From positions 22,029-86,028 of the forward strand of contig NZ_KK366032.1 of NCBI RefSeq assembly GCF_000686885.1: 64,000 bases of DNA. Direction: 5' to 3'. Positions 7,684 through 17,714 of this stretch are shown in pieces. Position 1 is the stretch's first letter, and each line of letters begins with the position of its first letter. Both the position numbers and the translations under genes were made by a program. Under the pieces are notes generated by a model. That model ran no database searches, was not told the origin of the DNA, and was given only the letters and a program-made list of their open reading frames with translations. The DNA is from Flavobacterium sasangense DSM 21067. Lineage in GTDB: Bacteria > Bacteroidota > Bacteroidia > Flavobacteriales > Flavobacteriaceae.

Positions 7684-8682
7684 TTATTTCTTAAAAAACA
7701 ACTCCGGAAATGCTTTTTGAGGCTCTTGCTTTAACACCTCAACTTTATAGTACGAAATAAAGAATCCTTTTCCATAACCATAAAACTGAATTAACGCAGC
7801 CCATACTGAATATAACGCTATTTTGAAACTTTTATTGGATAGTAATGAACTTATGAATAATAACAAAAAGTATAATCCGTAAACACCAATAAAAAAGTAT
7901 ATTTTAAAAATGGTCAATAACGCAGAGAATAGAAAGCCTAATAAAAATAAACTTGGAAACCAAAATGTAATTTTTTTATGCTCTGGATACCATGAATTTA
8001 AAATTGGTCGCGCTTTTCCAAATTTATTGACTTGGATTTGGAACTTTTCCCAGCTGATTCTTCTTTTATGATACACGAAGGCGTTTTTAATTAACTTCGT
8101 TTTGAAACCTAAATTCCACAATCGAATAGATAAATCGGGATCTTCCCCTGGGTGGATATTTCCAAAACCATTTGAAGCTTCAAAAGCTTTTTTAGACAAT
8201 CCCATATTAAAACTTCGAGGTTGAAATTTATCTACTTTTTCACTTCCACCTCTAATTCCTCCTGTAGTTAAGAAAGAAGTCATCGTAAAATTAATTGCTT
8301 TTTGAATATCGGAAAACGAATCTAATGCTGCATCTGGACCTCCAAAACAATCTACATATTCTTCATTTAAACTTTTCTCAACTTGAGATAAATAATCCGA
8401 TGGAATTATACAATCAGAATCAAGAATAATAAAATAATCGCCTTTAGCCACTTTCATTCCGTAATTACGGGAATCTCCTGGACCTGAATTTGGTTTAAAA
8501 TAATAGGAAATAGTTAATTTATCAGTATACTTTTCAATTATATTCTGACAAGGAATAGTCGAACCGTCTTCAACAACTACAACTTCAAAAGGAATTGAGG
8601 AAGAAAACTTAGTCAAGCTTTCCAACAATTCATCAATTTCATCTGGTCGGTTATAAACGGGAACTATAAAAGAAAAATACAT
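7684..8682 (-). CDS. Family 2 glycosyltransferase with C-terminal membrane segments
   Basis: 332 residues. A GT-A fold domain starts at the N-terminus with FIVPVYNRPDE. It has the nucleotide-sugar binding acidic pair near ED (38-39) and the DxD-type DSD at 88-90, and the acceptor-side motif HPGEDPDLSIRLW. Two or more hydrophobic helices follow at about 240-290, so it is membrane-anchored. It should transfer a sugar from a nucleotide-sugar to an envelope glycan or lipid; substrate and product are not predictable. It is the first gene of a two-gene unit with coaE and has its own likely -7 box at 8697-8704. Confidence 0.88.
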   Translation of the reverse strand: MYFSFIVPVYNRPDEIDELLESLTKFSSSIPFEVVVVEDGSTIPCQNIIEKYTDKLTISYYFKPNSGPGDSRNYGMKVAKGDYFIILDSDCIIPSDYLSQVEKSLNEEYVDCFGGPDAALDSFSDIQKAINFTMTSFLTTGGIRGGSEKVDKFQPRSFNMGLSKKAFEASNGFGNIHPGEDPDLSIRLWNLGFKTKLIKNAFVYHKRRISWEKFQIQVNKFGKARPILNSWYPEHKKITFWFPSLFLLGFLFSALLTIFKIYFFIGVYGLYFLLLFISSLLSNKSFKIALYSVWAALIQFYGYGKGFFISYYKVEVLKQEPQKAFPELFFKK

Positions 8683-8696
8683 CTTATTTTTTTTTA

Positions 8697-8704
8697 CAAA
8701 CCTA
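8697..8704 (-). promoter_or_regulatory. -7 box upstream of the glycosyltransferase
   Basis: TAGGTTTG on the minus strand matches TAnnTTTG, with TTT 19 bases upstream in place of TTG. The inferred leader is about 10 bases. Confidence 0.45.
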
Positions 8705-8790
8705 CATAAATTTTAAAGATTTTAAATAGTTGTCCTCTAATTTATGTAAGTTCTTTCTCATTGGGTAAAGTAAAACTTAGGAAAAAGATA

Positions 8791-8822
8791 AAAAAAAGTC
8801 CCGAATAAATCGGGACTTTAAT
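8791..8822 (-). terminator. Terminator of the large T9SS cargo gene
   Basis: AAAGTCCCGA (8795-8804) pairs with TCGGGACTTT (8810-8819) around a 5-base loop. On the minus strand it is followed by a run of seven Ts, so it ends transcription of the gene stopping at 8842. Confidence 0.9.
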
Positions 8823-8841
8823 CATTAACTAAATTTAATAT

Positions 8842-11800
8842 TTATTGCTTAACAACTTTTAATGTTTTAACTGCATCTCCAACAGCAACATTAACAATAT
8901 ATGTTCCAGCGCTTAACTGAGACATATCAACTTGTGATGAAGTAGCGTTAATAGTTTTAGAAATTACTTCTTGACCAATCATATTGATTACTCTAATAGA
9001 AGATATTTCAGAAGTATAAGATACATTTAATACATCTTTAACTGGATTTGGATAAGCTGTAAAGTTAGAATTATCGAAATCTTCATTGCTTAATACACAA
9101 GTAACAGCCATTTCAAAAATACCAGTATTACTACCATATCCTTCTACCATGATATAATAAGTAGATGTTCCGTCCGCTGTAAAAGTTACTTGTGATTGTG
9201 TTTCACAAGAATCATCATTAGATGTTATTTGCGTACCACTACATGCATCATACACTCTTAAATAAGTGTCAAAAGATGTATTATTACATAAACTAACTGT
9301 TATAGCACCAGCAGCTCCACTATATGAATACCATACATCGGCAGCAGCATTACCTCCTGTGTTAGATGCACCATTAGCAGTTGAACCCGTAACAACAGAT
9401 CCACATGTAACTGGAATTGCAGTTGCACAAGTATCATTAGTTGGTGGACAGAAGTAAACAAAATTACCTAATGGTAAATTACAAGTAGTATCCGAACCAT
9501 GTAATAAAGTTAAATTAACTGAAGAACCACTTGCAAATGGACCAACATTTACCACTCCAATAGCTGAAACTGGCCATGAATTTGTTCCATCAGTAATTGA
9601 AGGCGTTCCACTTCCTAATGCAGTAACATTTACATCAATAGAATATTGAGCAGTACCACAAGCAGGAACTACAGTTGTAGTAGCCGCTGGTGGAGTACAA
9701 GAAGCTGCAACAATATTAACTGTAAAATCAGCAGTTTCACCATAAGTACCTGAATAACATGGATTAGCAGGAGTTTGCAAAACATCAGTAGCTACTATTC
9801 TCATTCTATGTTGACCTAGAGGCATTGTTCCAGGCATAACAAAAGATGCATTGTGAGTAACAATTGGAGTATTAGGAGCTAAACCTGTATAAACAATTTC
9901 TGACGCATCTAAATTGAAATCGTCATTTGCATCAATCCAAATAACAATATTATAATCATAACCAAAACCTGTATCAAAAGAAATTTGAACATTATTGTTA
10001 ACTCCTTGAGACATAGTAACAGGCGTTGCTGTATGATCATTGTAAACAGGAGAAGTTGAAACTGTGTTCGCAAAATTTGTTGACACAATTTGAACATTTG
10101 TAATACCTAAATTATCAACAGAAGTTGGAGCAGATACACAATAACAACCATTAACATTTGTTGCAAAAGATTGTTCAGTACAACCTGTTGCAGAACCATT
10201 AGCATTATAAGGAACAATTGTATAAAAATAAGTAGTATTAAAGTTACCAGTAAAGTTATAAGAAGTACCCGAAACTGGAACAGCATTTGCAATATTATTT
10301 CCACCAGTTGTTGTACCAATAGTAACATAATATCCATCAGCACCAGATGTAACATCCCATGTGATTGAATTAGCATAATTTCCACATGTTGGATGAGGCG
10401 TTGCTACAACATTAGTTGCACAAGTAGGTGCAGATGATGGTACTGCTTCCCAAATTACATTATCTAAATAAACATAAGTATATGTAGAAGTTGACAATCT
10501 TTTAATTGCAATATAATCATCAGTTCCTGTATAACCTGTAAAATCAACAATATACTGAGCAAAAGTTCCATTGATATCAACTGTTTGAAAAGGTGTAAAA
10601 GTATTAGCATCACTAGGATTACTCATAGTACCTACAATAACATCTTGTGAAGCTACTGAATTACTAGCAACAAATCGCAATCTGTTAGTACCTGCACTTA
10701 AATTATTGATGTAAGGTGTAACTAACATTATATTAGCTGTAGCAGGTGAATCTGAATTGTATAAAGAAATACTATATGGAGCACTAAAGTTAGTTGTTGA
10801 AGATCCAACGGTTGCAAAAGTACTAACACCATTACTTAAAATCTTACTCCAACAAGAAGGAATTTGACCCGTAGCCGTTAGTGTATCAAAATTTTCAAAG
10901 AAATCTCCTAATTCATCACAAGTTGTAAAATTGATTTCTGTACATCCCACTGCTTGACCATAAGGATTATATGGAAATACACTAACATAATAAGTAGAAC
11001 CTCCTACTAAATTAGATAAATAATAAGACAATACATTGCCAACATCAAAATTATTTAAAACATCTGTTGCCCCTGGAGTTGTTCCAACACTAATTCTATA
11101 ACCTGTTGCATCAACGTTTGCTAACCAAGTTACTGTAGAATTAGAAACATTAATAGCACCATTAGCTGGTGAAGTAATAGCTACACAAGAAGGTAGTGTA
11201 ACTGGAATTTCTTCAAGTACAACACCATCTAAATAAATATAAGCATCTCCACTTCCGTAGTTACTTGTTCCTTTAAACTTAATTTTAAGATTTGCACCAA
11301 TATAACTTGTTAAAACATAACTTTTCAAAGTCCAATTGGCAGCGCCAGTTAAACCAGATTCTAACAAAGTATATGTTGAACCTCCATTTGTTGAAACATA
11401 AACTTCAAAATTACCTCCTGTAGGATTTTTATAGTAAAATTTCAATCTTAAAGATGAAACAGAAGAAGCATCAATAACAGGAGTAGTTAACTCAGAAGTA
11501 TTTCCATTTGAATTACTCCAAGAGTCAAATCGTAAACCTTTTCCTGTATTTCCAGTAGCAAAACTAGAAAAATGATATGCTGAATTTGTTGTAGTCCCTG
11601 CTATTCCCCAACATGAAGGAACTCCTGAAGTAATACTTTCAAACTCTTCTGTAAAAGGAATTGTAGATACATCACAAGTTGTAAAATTAATTTCTGTACA
11701 TCCTGTTGCTTGTCCATTCGCATTGTAAGGAAATACAGTTACATAATAAGTAGTACCACCTTCTAAGTTTGATAAATAATAAGACAATACATTTCCAACA

Positions 11801-12495
11801 TCAAAATTATTTAACACATCTGTTCCTCCTGGATTAATTCCTACATTTAATCTATAACCTGTAGGGATTCCTGAAGCTGAATTCCAAACCACAAGTGGAT
11901 TTGCAACGTCTATAGCTCCACTTACTGGAGATGTAATTGAAGTACATAATGGTGGTGTTGAAGTTGGTTGAGTTGCCGAAATATTATCTATATACACATA
12001 ATAATCGCCAGTTGTACCATACACACAATTCCATCTCACTTTAACATTTGAAGCATTTGGAACACTTGCTCCTGGAACCACATAACTTACTGTTGTACAA
12101 GTATTGCCAACGATGTGATTGGAATCATTAATAACACCTGCAGTTACAGTCCAAGTTGCACCATTATCGATAGAAACTTGTGTTGTAATAGTTCCATTAT
12201 AAGGAGTAGTTGCTACTGTTCCTGCATACCAATCGACAATTTTATAGTCAAAAGAAATTGTTAGATCTTGACCATTTGAAATTTGTGTTTCAGAAGTAAG
12301 GATTTTTGGTGTTGAATTGTAAACATTTCCTCTCCAAGAAGCTGTAGCACAAGTTTCTGTTGTGGAAATCCCTCCAGCGCCAACATCCCAACCTGTAGGA
12401 GTGGTTGTATTTGGAAAACTTTGAATAATACCCACCTGGGCATCAACTTTCCAAAACATAAAAAAGAGAAATAAAATAAATGTAATTTTTTTCAT
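8842..12495 (-). CDS. Large modular secreted protein with T9SS type A sorting domain
   Basis: 1217 residues. A signal peptide (1-19) precedes a jelly-roll-like region (about 21-177). Two units follow, each made of a fibronectin III-like module (about 182-275 and 435-527) plus a MAM/choice-of-anchor-J-like module (276-430 and 528-688). A third, diverged FN3-like module lies at about 690-780. Then come a GEVED-type domain (about 795-928, with WIDANDDF), a PPC-like module (about 1018-1133) and a Por secretion tail from about 1144 (YPNPVKDVL...GTYIVNV). It should be exported by Sec, moved across the outer membrane by T9SS and attached or released. No catalytic site is visible, so an adhesin or matrix role is a guess. 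Modules 1 and 2 share GTDVLNNFDVGNVLSYYLSNL-type text almost exactly, a recent internal duplication. It stands alone, with its own terminator. Confidence 0.88.
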   Translation of the reverse strand: MKKITFILFLFFMFWKVDAQVGIIQSFPNTTTPTGWDVGAGGISTTETCATASWRGNVYNSTPKILTSETQISNGQDLTISFDYKIVDWYAGTVATTPYNGTITTQVSIDNGATWTVTAGVINDSNHIVGNTCTTVSYVVPGASVPNASNVKVRWNCVYGTTGDYYVYIDNISATQPTSTPPLCTSITSPVSGAIDVANPLVVWNSASGIPTGYRLNVGINPGGTDVLNNFDVGNVLSYYLSNLEGGTTYYVTVFPYNANGQATGCTEINFTTCDVSTIPFTEEFESITSGVPSCWGIAGTTTNSAYHFSSFATGNTGKGLRFDSWSNSNGNTSELTTPVIDASSVSSLRLKFYYKNPTGGNFEVYVSTNGGSTYTLLESGLTGAANWTLKSYVLTSYIGANLKIKFKGTSNYGSGDAYIYLDGVVLEEIPVTLPSCVAITSPANGAINVSNSTVTWLANVDATGYRISVGTTPGATDVLNNFDVGNVLSYYLSNLVGGSTYYVSVFPYNPYGQAVGCTEINFTTCDELGDFFENFDTLTATGQIPSCWSKILSNGVSTFATVGSSTTNFSAPYSISLYNSDSPATANIMLVTPYINNLSAGTNRLRFVASNSVASQDVIVGTMSNPSDANTFTPFQTVDINGTFAQYIVDFTGYTGTDDYIAIKRLSTSTYTYVYLDNVIWEAVPSSAPTCATNVVATPHPTCGNYANSITWDVTSGADGYYVTIGTTTGGNNIANAVPVSGTSYNFTGNFNTTYFYTIVPYNANGSATGCTEQSFATNVNGCYCVSAPTSVDNLGITNVQIVSTNFANTVSTSPVYNDHTATPVTMSQGVNNNVQISFDTGFGYDYNIVIWIDANDDFNLDASEIVYTGLAPNTPIVTHNASFVMPGTMPLGQHRMRIVATDVLQTPANPCYSGTYGETADFTVNIVAASCTPPAATTTVVPACGTAQYSIDVNVTALGSGTPSITDGTNSWPVSAIGVVNVGPFASGSSVNLTLLHGSDTTCNLPLGNFVYFCPPTNDTCATAIPVTCGSVVTGSTANGASNTGGNAAADVWYSYSGAAGAITVSLCNNTSFDTYLRVYDACSGTQITSNDDSCETQSQVTFTADGTSTYYIMVEGYGSNTGIFEMAVTCVLSNEDFDNSNFTAYPNPVKDVLNVSYTSEISSIRVINMIGQEVISKTINATSSQVDMSQLSAGTYIVNVAVGDAVKTLKVVKQ

Positions 12496-12627
12496 GTAAT
12501 TGTGTTTTTTTGTTAGTATAAAAGCGAATTTAACTATTATTTAACTTCTAAAAAAGTTAAATTAATAAAGAAATATAACTAAAAACTAGTATATCGACGA
12601 AATACTCGATTTATCGATAAAAAACAC

Positions 12628-12660
12628 AAAACCCCGACAATATCGGGGTTTTTATAACAT
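12628..12660 (-). terminator. Terminator downstream of fabV
   Basis: AAAACCCCGA (12628-12637) pairs with TCGGGGTTTT (12643-12652). Read on the minus strand it ends in a T-rich tract 26 bases after the fabV stop. Confidence 0.9.
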
Positions 12661-12678
12661 TTTTTATATATTTTGTGA

Positions 12679-13869
12679 TTATTTTATACTCGGCACTAAA
12701 ACCATTTCATTTGTATCAGCCTGATAATCTACACCTTCAAATCCAAACCCAAATAAGTTTAAGAAATCTTGTTTGTATCCAGCTAAATCTCCTAATTCAA
12801 CTAGAGTTTCTGTTGTAGATTCTCCCCAAAGTTTAGCAATTTTTTCTTGAACATCAGTTCTCATTTCCCAATCATCAATACGGATTCTTCCTTTATCGTC
12901 TGTTGGAACAGCATTTCCTGTGTACAATCTTTCCGCATACAAACGTTGGATTTGTTCAATACAACCTTCATGAATACCTTCAGCTTTCATAATTTTGTAC
13001 AACAATGAAATATATAGTGGAATTACTGGAATTGCTGAACTCGCCTGAGTTACCAATGCTTTGTTTACAGAAACATATCCTTTCCCATTAATATCTTTTA
13101 ACTTCTCTGTAATTTCAAAAGCTGTTGCTTCTAAATGATCTTTTGCTCTTCCAATAGTTCCTTTTCTGTAAACCGCTTCAGTTACCTCAGGTCCTATGTA
13201 AGAATACGCAATTGTAGTTGCTCCTTCAGCTAAAACTCCTGCTCCTTTTAAAGCATCCATCCACATTGACCAATCTTCACCACCCATTACTACTACAGTA
13301 TTGGCAATATCTTCTTCGTTAGCTGGTTCAATAGAAACACTTGTTACATTTCCTGTATGGAAATCAACGGTTTTATTGGTAAAAGTACTTCCAATAGGCT
13401 TTAAAGTAGAACGATGCAAAACTCCTGTTACCGGATGTTGACGCACTGGAGAAGCTAAACTATAAATGATTAAATCCACCTGACCTAAATCAGCTTTAAT
13501 CATATCTATAGTTTGTTGCTTTACTTCATTTGAAAACGCATCACCATTGATACTTTTTGCATACAATCCTGCTTTTTGCGCTTCCATTTCAAAAGCGGCC
13601 GAATTGTACCAACCTGGAGAAGCTGTTTTACCTTCTGAAGGTTCTTTTTCAAAAAACACACCAATAGTTGCAGCATCAGAACCAAAAGCACTCGTAATTC
13701 TTGAAGCCAAACCAAAACCAGTTGAAGCTCCAATTACTAAAACTCTCTTTGGTCCGTTGATTTTTCCTTTCGATTTTACATATTCAATTTGATTTTTTAC
13801 ATTTTGTTCACAACCTTTTGGATGAGCTGTCAAACAAATAAATCCTCGCATTCTTGGTTCTATAATCAT
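12679..13869 (-). CDS. fabV: NADH-dependent enoyl-ACP reductase, FabV type
   Basis: The 396-residue enzyme reduces trans-2-enoyl-ACP in the last step of each fatty-acid elongation cycle. It is of FabV/trans-2-enoyl-CoA reductase type: an N-terminal MIIEPRMRGFICLTAHP, an NAD-binding VLVIGASTGFGLASR, and the diagnostic Y-x8-K pair Y234 and K243 (YRKGTIGRAK). Length is typical and much longer than FabI. FabV enzymes are generally insensitive to triclosan. Its own promoter lies partly inside the end of recN, so it can be expressed separately from the upstream operon. Confidence 0.96.
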   Translation of the reverse strand: MIIEPRMRGFICLTAHPKGCEQNVKNQIEYVKSKGKINGPKRVLVIGASTGFGLASRITSAFGSDAATIGVFFEKEPSEGKTASPGWYNSAAFEMEAQKAGLYAKSINGDAFSNEVKQQTIDMIKADLGQVDLIIYSLASPVRQHPVTGVLHRSTLKPIGSTFTNKTVDFHTGNVTSVSIEPANEEDIANTVVVMGGEDWSMWMDALKGAGVLAEGATTIAYSYIGPEVTEAVYRKGTIGRAKDHLEATAFEITEKLKDINGKGYVSVNKALVTQASSAIPVIPLYISLLYKIMKAEGIHEGCIEQIQRLYAERLYTGNAVPTDDKGRIRIDDWEMRTDVQEKIAKLWGESTTETLVELGDLAGYKQDFLNLFGFGFEGVDYQADTNEMVLVPSIK

Positions 13870-13915
13870 CTTATTCTATTTTTATAATTGGTTTGTTGTC
13901 GTTTAAAATGGAAAG

Positions 13916-13945
13916 CAAAAGTACTTTAAAAAATTAATTCAACAA
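13916..13945 (-). promoter_or_regulatory. fabV promoter
   Basis: On the minus strand TTG (13945-13943), 19 bases, then TACTTTTG (13923-13916) is a perfect match to the Bacteroidota consensus. The -33 element lies within the recN coding end. Confidence 0.75.
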
Positions 13946-15586
13946 AGCTTTTGCATGTTGTAAAGCCGAATCTGTAATTTCTTTTCCTGATAACATTTCG
14001 GCTATTTGTTGAATTCTTTCTTCTGAGGTTAACAAATTTAATTCTGAAATTGTGGTTTCTCCTAAATTACGTTTGGATACTTTATAATGCGAATTTCCTT
14101 TAGCGGCAATTTGTGGTAAATGCGTAATGGCAAACACTTGCATGGTAGCACTCATATCTTTCATGATTTCACCCATTTTTATTGCAATTTCTCCAGAAAC
14201 TCCGGTGTCAATCTCATCAAAAATGATGGTTGGTAATTTAGAATAATTAGCTAAAATGGCTTTTATCGCTAACATGATGCGCGACATTTCTCCTCCTGAA
14301 GCTACTTTCTTCAACAATCCAAAACTGGTTCCTTTATTTGCCGAAAACAGTAAAATCACTTCATCTTTTCCTTTTGGATAATAGGAATCGGTATGATTGA
14401 TTTCGATTTGAAAATTGGCTTCTACCATTCCTAATTGTGATAAAATTGCTTTAATCTTTTCAATTAAAATTGGAGCGGTTTTCTTTCTGTTTTCAAAAAT
14501 CGATTTAGCAATTTCGTCAACTTTAGCTTGTTTCGAATTTAATTCGGATTGTAATTTATTGATAACGTTATCTAAATCATCTACACGAATAACTTTAGCA
14601 TCTAATTCGTTTTGAATTACCAACAATTCGGAAATCGTTTGTACTTGATGTTTCTTCTGTAAATTATAGATGGTTTGTAGCTTTGTATTTACCAATTCTA
14701 ATCGCTCAGGATCTGCTAAAATTTTCTCGTTGCTTTGTTCACATTCTGAAACAATATCTTCAATTTCGAGTAAACTACTTGTCAAACGCTCCAACAATTG
14801 TGCATTTTGATTAGAAAAACCAGCTATTTTTTGAAGTGAAAACTTAATTTCTTTCAAATTGATTAAGGCGCCAACTTGTTCTTCATTGGCAATAGCTAAA
14901 ATTCGTTCGAAATTTTCTTTTATGAATTCAACATTACTTAATTGCTCTAATTCTTGTTCTAATGTTTGTTGTTCGCCATCAATTAAATTAGCAGCTAAGA
15001 GTTCATTCAATAAAAAAGAATTGTATTCATATTCCTTAACCAATGCTTCTTTTTCCGAAATCAATTGTTTCAACTCTTTTTGAGTCGACTTGAAATCAGC
15101 TAATGAGTTCTTATATGAATTTACGGATTCGCCATTATTCGCAACCGCATCTAAAATATCTATTTGGTAGTTTTCTTCGGTAAGTTCTCGGGTTTGATGT
15201 TGGGAATGAATATCCAACAACATCGCACCTAATTCTTGCAATTCTTGAAGATTTACTGGACTATCATTTACAAAAGCACGCGATTTTCCCGAAGGTAAAA
15301 TTTCTCTTCTAATGATGGTTTTATCTTCATAATCCATGTCATTATCCTCAAAAAAAGATTGAAGATTATAATTAGAAATAGCAAATTGTGCTTCTATAAT
15401 ACATTTTTGCTCCTTATCTTTAAGGGATGTTAAATCGGCTCTATTTCCTAAAACCAAACCTAAAGCACCAAGAAGAATCGATTTTCCAGCACCGGTTTCT
15501 CCTGTAATAACAGAAAACTGATTGGAAAAATCAGTTTCAAGCGATTCGATTAACGCATAATTTTTTATGGAAAGTGAAAGCAACAT
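13934..15586 (-). CDS. recN: DNA repair protein RecN
   Basis: 550 residues. An SMC-like ATPase used in repair of DNA double-strand breaks. The Walker A GETGAGKS lies at 29-36. A long central coiled-coil region (about 150-370) separates it from the signature KVASGGEMSRIMLAIK and the Walker B IIFDEIDTGVSG. The C-terminal ITHLPQIAAKGNSHYKV is diagnostic. Length is normal. It starts 27 bases after the DUF4835/PorD-like gene and is the last member of the bamD operon before the fabV promoter. Confidence 0.97.
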   Translation of the reverse strand: MLLSLSIKNYALIESLETDFSNQFSVITGETGAGKSILLGALGLVLGNRADLTSLKDKEQKCIIEAQFAISNYNLQSFFEDNDMDYEDKTIIRREILPSGKSRAFVNDSPVNLQELQELGAMLLDIHSQHQTRELTEENYQIDILDAVANNGESVNSYKNSLADFKSTQKELKQLISEKEALVKEYEYNSFLLNELLAANLIDGEQQTLEQELEQLSNVEFIKENFERILAIANEEQVGALINLKEIKFSLQKIAGFSNQNAQLLERLTSSLLEIEDIVSECEQSNEKILADPERLELVNTKLQTIYNLQKKHQVQTISELLVIQNELDAKVIRVDDLDNVINKLQSELNSKQAKVDEIAKSIFENRKKTAPILIEKIKAILSQLGMVEANFQIEINHTDSYYPKGKDEVILLFSANKGTSFGLLKKVASGGEMSRIMLAIKAILANYSKLPTIIFDEIDTGVSGEIAIKMGEIMKDMSATMQVFAITHLPQIAAKGNSHYKVSKRNLGETTISELNLLTSEERIQQIAEMLSGKEITDSALQHAKALLN

Positions 15587-15613
15587 AAGTTAAATATTCA
15601 TTAAGCGATTGAA

Positions 15614-16507
15614 CTATCTTATTTTATTCCACTTTTGAGAATTAAGAGGAGAAATTCTATTTAAAGTTTCTAGTAATTTAGCATTATTTGTTTGTGGACC
15701 GCCTGAGAAAATCGAAACTAATTCGTCACCTTTGGCATCAAAAAAAGTTCTAACTAACAATGAATTTGGTCTAGTTTTTTGAATTTCTGCCAAAGTTTCT
15801 ATGGAATTTGCAATATTCTCTTTTCCTTTTTTAACATCGTCACTCATAATGTCCAAACCTTGTCTATGATACTCATAAAGTGCTTTTCTAAAAGGGGCAA
15901 AAGTCGTAGCTAACATATCGGAAATTAAAAAATAACGATTGTTATTATTTCCTTCAGATTGAGACCATCCTTTATATCCACTGGATTGGGCAACGTTAAC
16001 AATGTTTGAAGCTATTTCTAAATATTTTGAACCACCATTTAAAGCAAAAGAATCCATATCCATTCCAATAATCATATTAGAATAAAAAGCCAATACAGAA
16101 ACTAAGTTAGAATTAAAAGAGTTTTGATCGTAAACCATTGTTTCAAATTCGATAAATCGAAAAGTGAAATTTTTATCGTTTATATTTAATATTGGAGTTA
16201 CTAAAGTAGAGTTAAGAACAGGTCTTGAAGATTGTACTTGTAATGTTGCTTCAAAAACATTTGAACCGTAAGATGTTACATTGATAAAAAAATTACATTC
16301 AATTTTTTCTACATCAGTATACTCTTTGTTAGTCCATTTTGTAGTATTTAAAAAATCTTTAATTTGCGTTTCAAGATTTTTAAAAAGCTGTGGATTTCCA
16401 TTAGCTACCTGTTGGTAGTTAACAGATACCGTTGCATTAAGTTCTTGTGAAAACACATTACCTAATGAAAGTAAGGAAACAAATACTACCAATATTTTAC
16501 GCATCAT
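15614..16507 (-). CDS. DUF4835 protein, PorD-like T9SS-associated factor
   Basis: 297 residues. A signal peptide (about 1-21, ending FSQ) precedes a periplasmic domain with no recognisable catalytic motif. The family (DUF4835) is often labelled T9SS protein PorD in Bacteroidota; the molecular role is not well defined, so I leave the symbol empty. The start overlaps the coaBC stop by 11 bases, with two adjacent ATG codons (16507 and 16504), which indicates translational coupling. The coaBC-DUF4835-recN order supports a conserved housekeeping locus, and T9SS cargo is encoded elsewhere in the window. Confidence 0.78.
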   Translation of the reverse strand: MMRKILVVFVSLLSLGNVFSQELNATVSVNYQQVANGNPQLFKNLETQIKDFLNTTKWTNKEYTDVEKIECNFFINVTSYGSNVFEATLQVQSSRPVLNSTLVTPILNINDKNFTFRFIEFETMVYDQNSFNSNLVSVLAFYSNMIIGMDMDSFALNGGSKYLEIASNIVNVAQSSGYKGWSQSEGNNNNRYFLISDMLATTFAPFRKALYEYHRQGLDIMSDDVKKGKENIANSIETLAEIQKTRPNSLLVRTFFDAKGDELVSIFSGGPQTNNAKLLETLNRISPLNSQKWNKIR

Positions 16508-17708
16508 AAAATTGAATTACTTTATTAATGATATCTTGAGCTACTTCTTCTTTTGATTTTAATTCTTTTGGTTCGATTGCAAATTCTTTGGATATAAAAG
16601 TTACTTTATTAGTAGCTTTTCCAAAACCAGCACCTTCATCATTTAAAGAATTTAAAACAATCAAATCTAAGTTTTTTTTCTGGATTTTTTGCTTTGCATG
16701 TTCAATTTCATTTTCAGTTTCCAATGCAAATCCAATTAAGAATTGATTTTTCTTTTGTTCGCCAAGTGAAGCCAAAATATCTTTGGTTTTTTCTAATTCT
16801 ATAGAGAACGTTGCATCGTTCTTTTTTATTTTCTGGTTAGCTACATTTTTTGGACGATAATCTGCAACAGCTGCTGCAGCAATAGCGACATCAACACTAT
16901 TATAAAATTCGTGACAAGCATCATACATATCTTGAGCCGATGTTACTCGAATCAATTTAATAGCTGAATTTTGTACATTCAGATGTGTTGGGCCAGTTAC
17001 TAGAATTACTTCTGCTCCTTTATTTACAGCTTCATTTGCAATATCAAATCCCATTTTACCCGAAGAATGATTTCCAATAAAACGCACAGGGTCAATAGCT
17101 TCATAAGTTGGGCCAGCGGTAATTAAAATTTTCTTTCCTTTAAGTGGTAATTTTTCTAGTAAATCATGTTCCAAAAACGAAACAATATTTTCAGGCTCGG
17201 CCATTCTTCCTTCACCAGACAAACCACTTGCTAATTCACCACTTTCAGCAGGAATTATAATATTTCCAAATGATTTTAACTTGTGAAAACTATCCAAAGT
17301 AGACGGATGTTTGTACATATCCAAATCCATTGCTGGTGCAAAGTAAACTGGACATTTAGCAGAAAGATAAGTTGCAATTAATAAATTATCGCAATTGCCA
17401 TTTGCCATTTTAGAAAGGGTGTTTGCTGTAGCTGGAGCAACAATCATTAAATCAGCCCATAATCCTAATTCTACGTGATTATTCCATTCTCCATTTCCTT
17501 CTTCTTCGTTGTAAAAAGTTGAATAAACCGGATTTTTAGAAAGGGTTGCCAAAGTAAGTGGCGTAACAAAATGCAAAGAAGCAGGCGACATTACTACTTG
17601 TACTTGTGCGCCTGCTTTTATGAATAGTCTAACCAAGTTGGCTGTTTTGTAAGCAGCTATACCACCAGATACACCTAGCAAGATTTTTTTACCGCTTAAA
17701 ACAGACAT
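16497..17708 (-). CDS. coaBC: Bifunctional phosphopantothenoylcysteine decarboxylase / phosphopantothenate-cysteine ligase
   Basis: The 403-residue enzyme catalyses two steps of CoA synthesis. The N-terminal flavoprotein CoaC half shows GVSGGIAAYK, the catalytic His in NNHVELG and the APATANTLSKMANG motif. The C-terminal CoaB half shows ITAGPTYEAIDPVRFIGNHSSGKMG and the AAVADYRPKN / NQKIKK Lys segment. It lies 6 bases after rpoZ, an arrangement common in bacteria. With coaE at 7 kb it supplies two of the CoA pathway genes in this window. Confidence 0.97.
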   Translation of the reverse strand: MSVLSGKKILLGVSGGIAAYKTANLVRLFIKAGAQVQVVMSPASLHFVTPLTLATLSKNPVYSTFYNEEEGNGEWNNHVELGLWADLMIVAPATANTLSKMANGNCDNLLIATYLSAKCPVYFAPAMDLDMYKHPSTLDSFHKLKSFGNIIIPAESGELASGLSGEGRMAEPENIVSFLEHDLLEKLPLKGKKILITAGPTYEAIDPVRFIGNHSSGKMGFDIANEAVNKGAEVILVTGPTHLNVQNSAIKLIRVTSAQDMYDACHEFYNSVDVAIAAAAVADYRPKNVANQKIKKNDATFSIELEKTKDILASLGEQKKNQFLIGFALETENEIEHAKQKIQKKNLDLIVLNSLNDEGAGFGKATNKVTFISKEFAIEPKELKSKEEVAQDIINKVIQFYDA

Positions 17709-17714
17709 ATTGAT

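Noticed and set aside
9266..10385. Several ORFs antisense to or out of frame with the T9SS gene
   Set aside because: They are low-complexity shadows of repetitive coding sequence.
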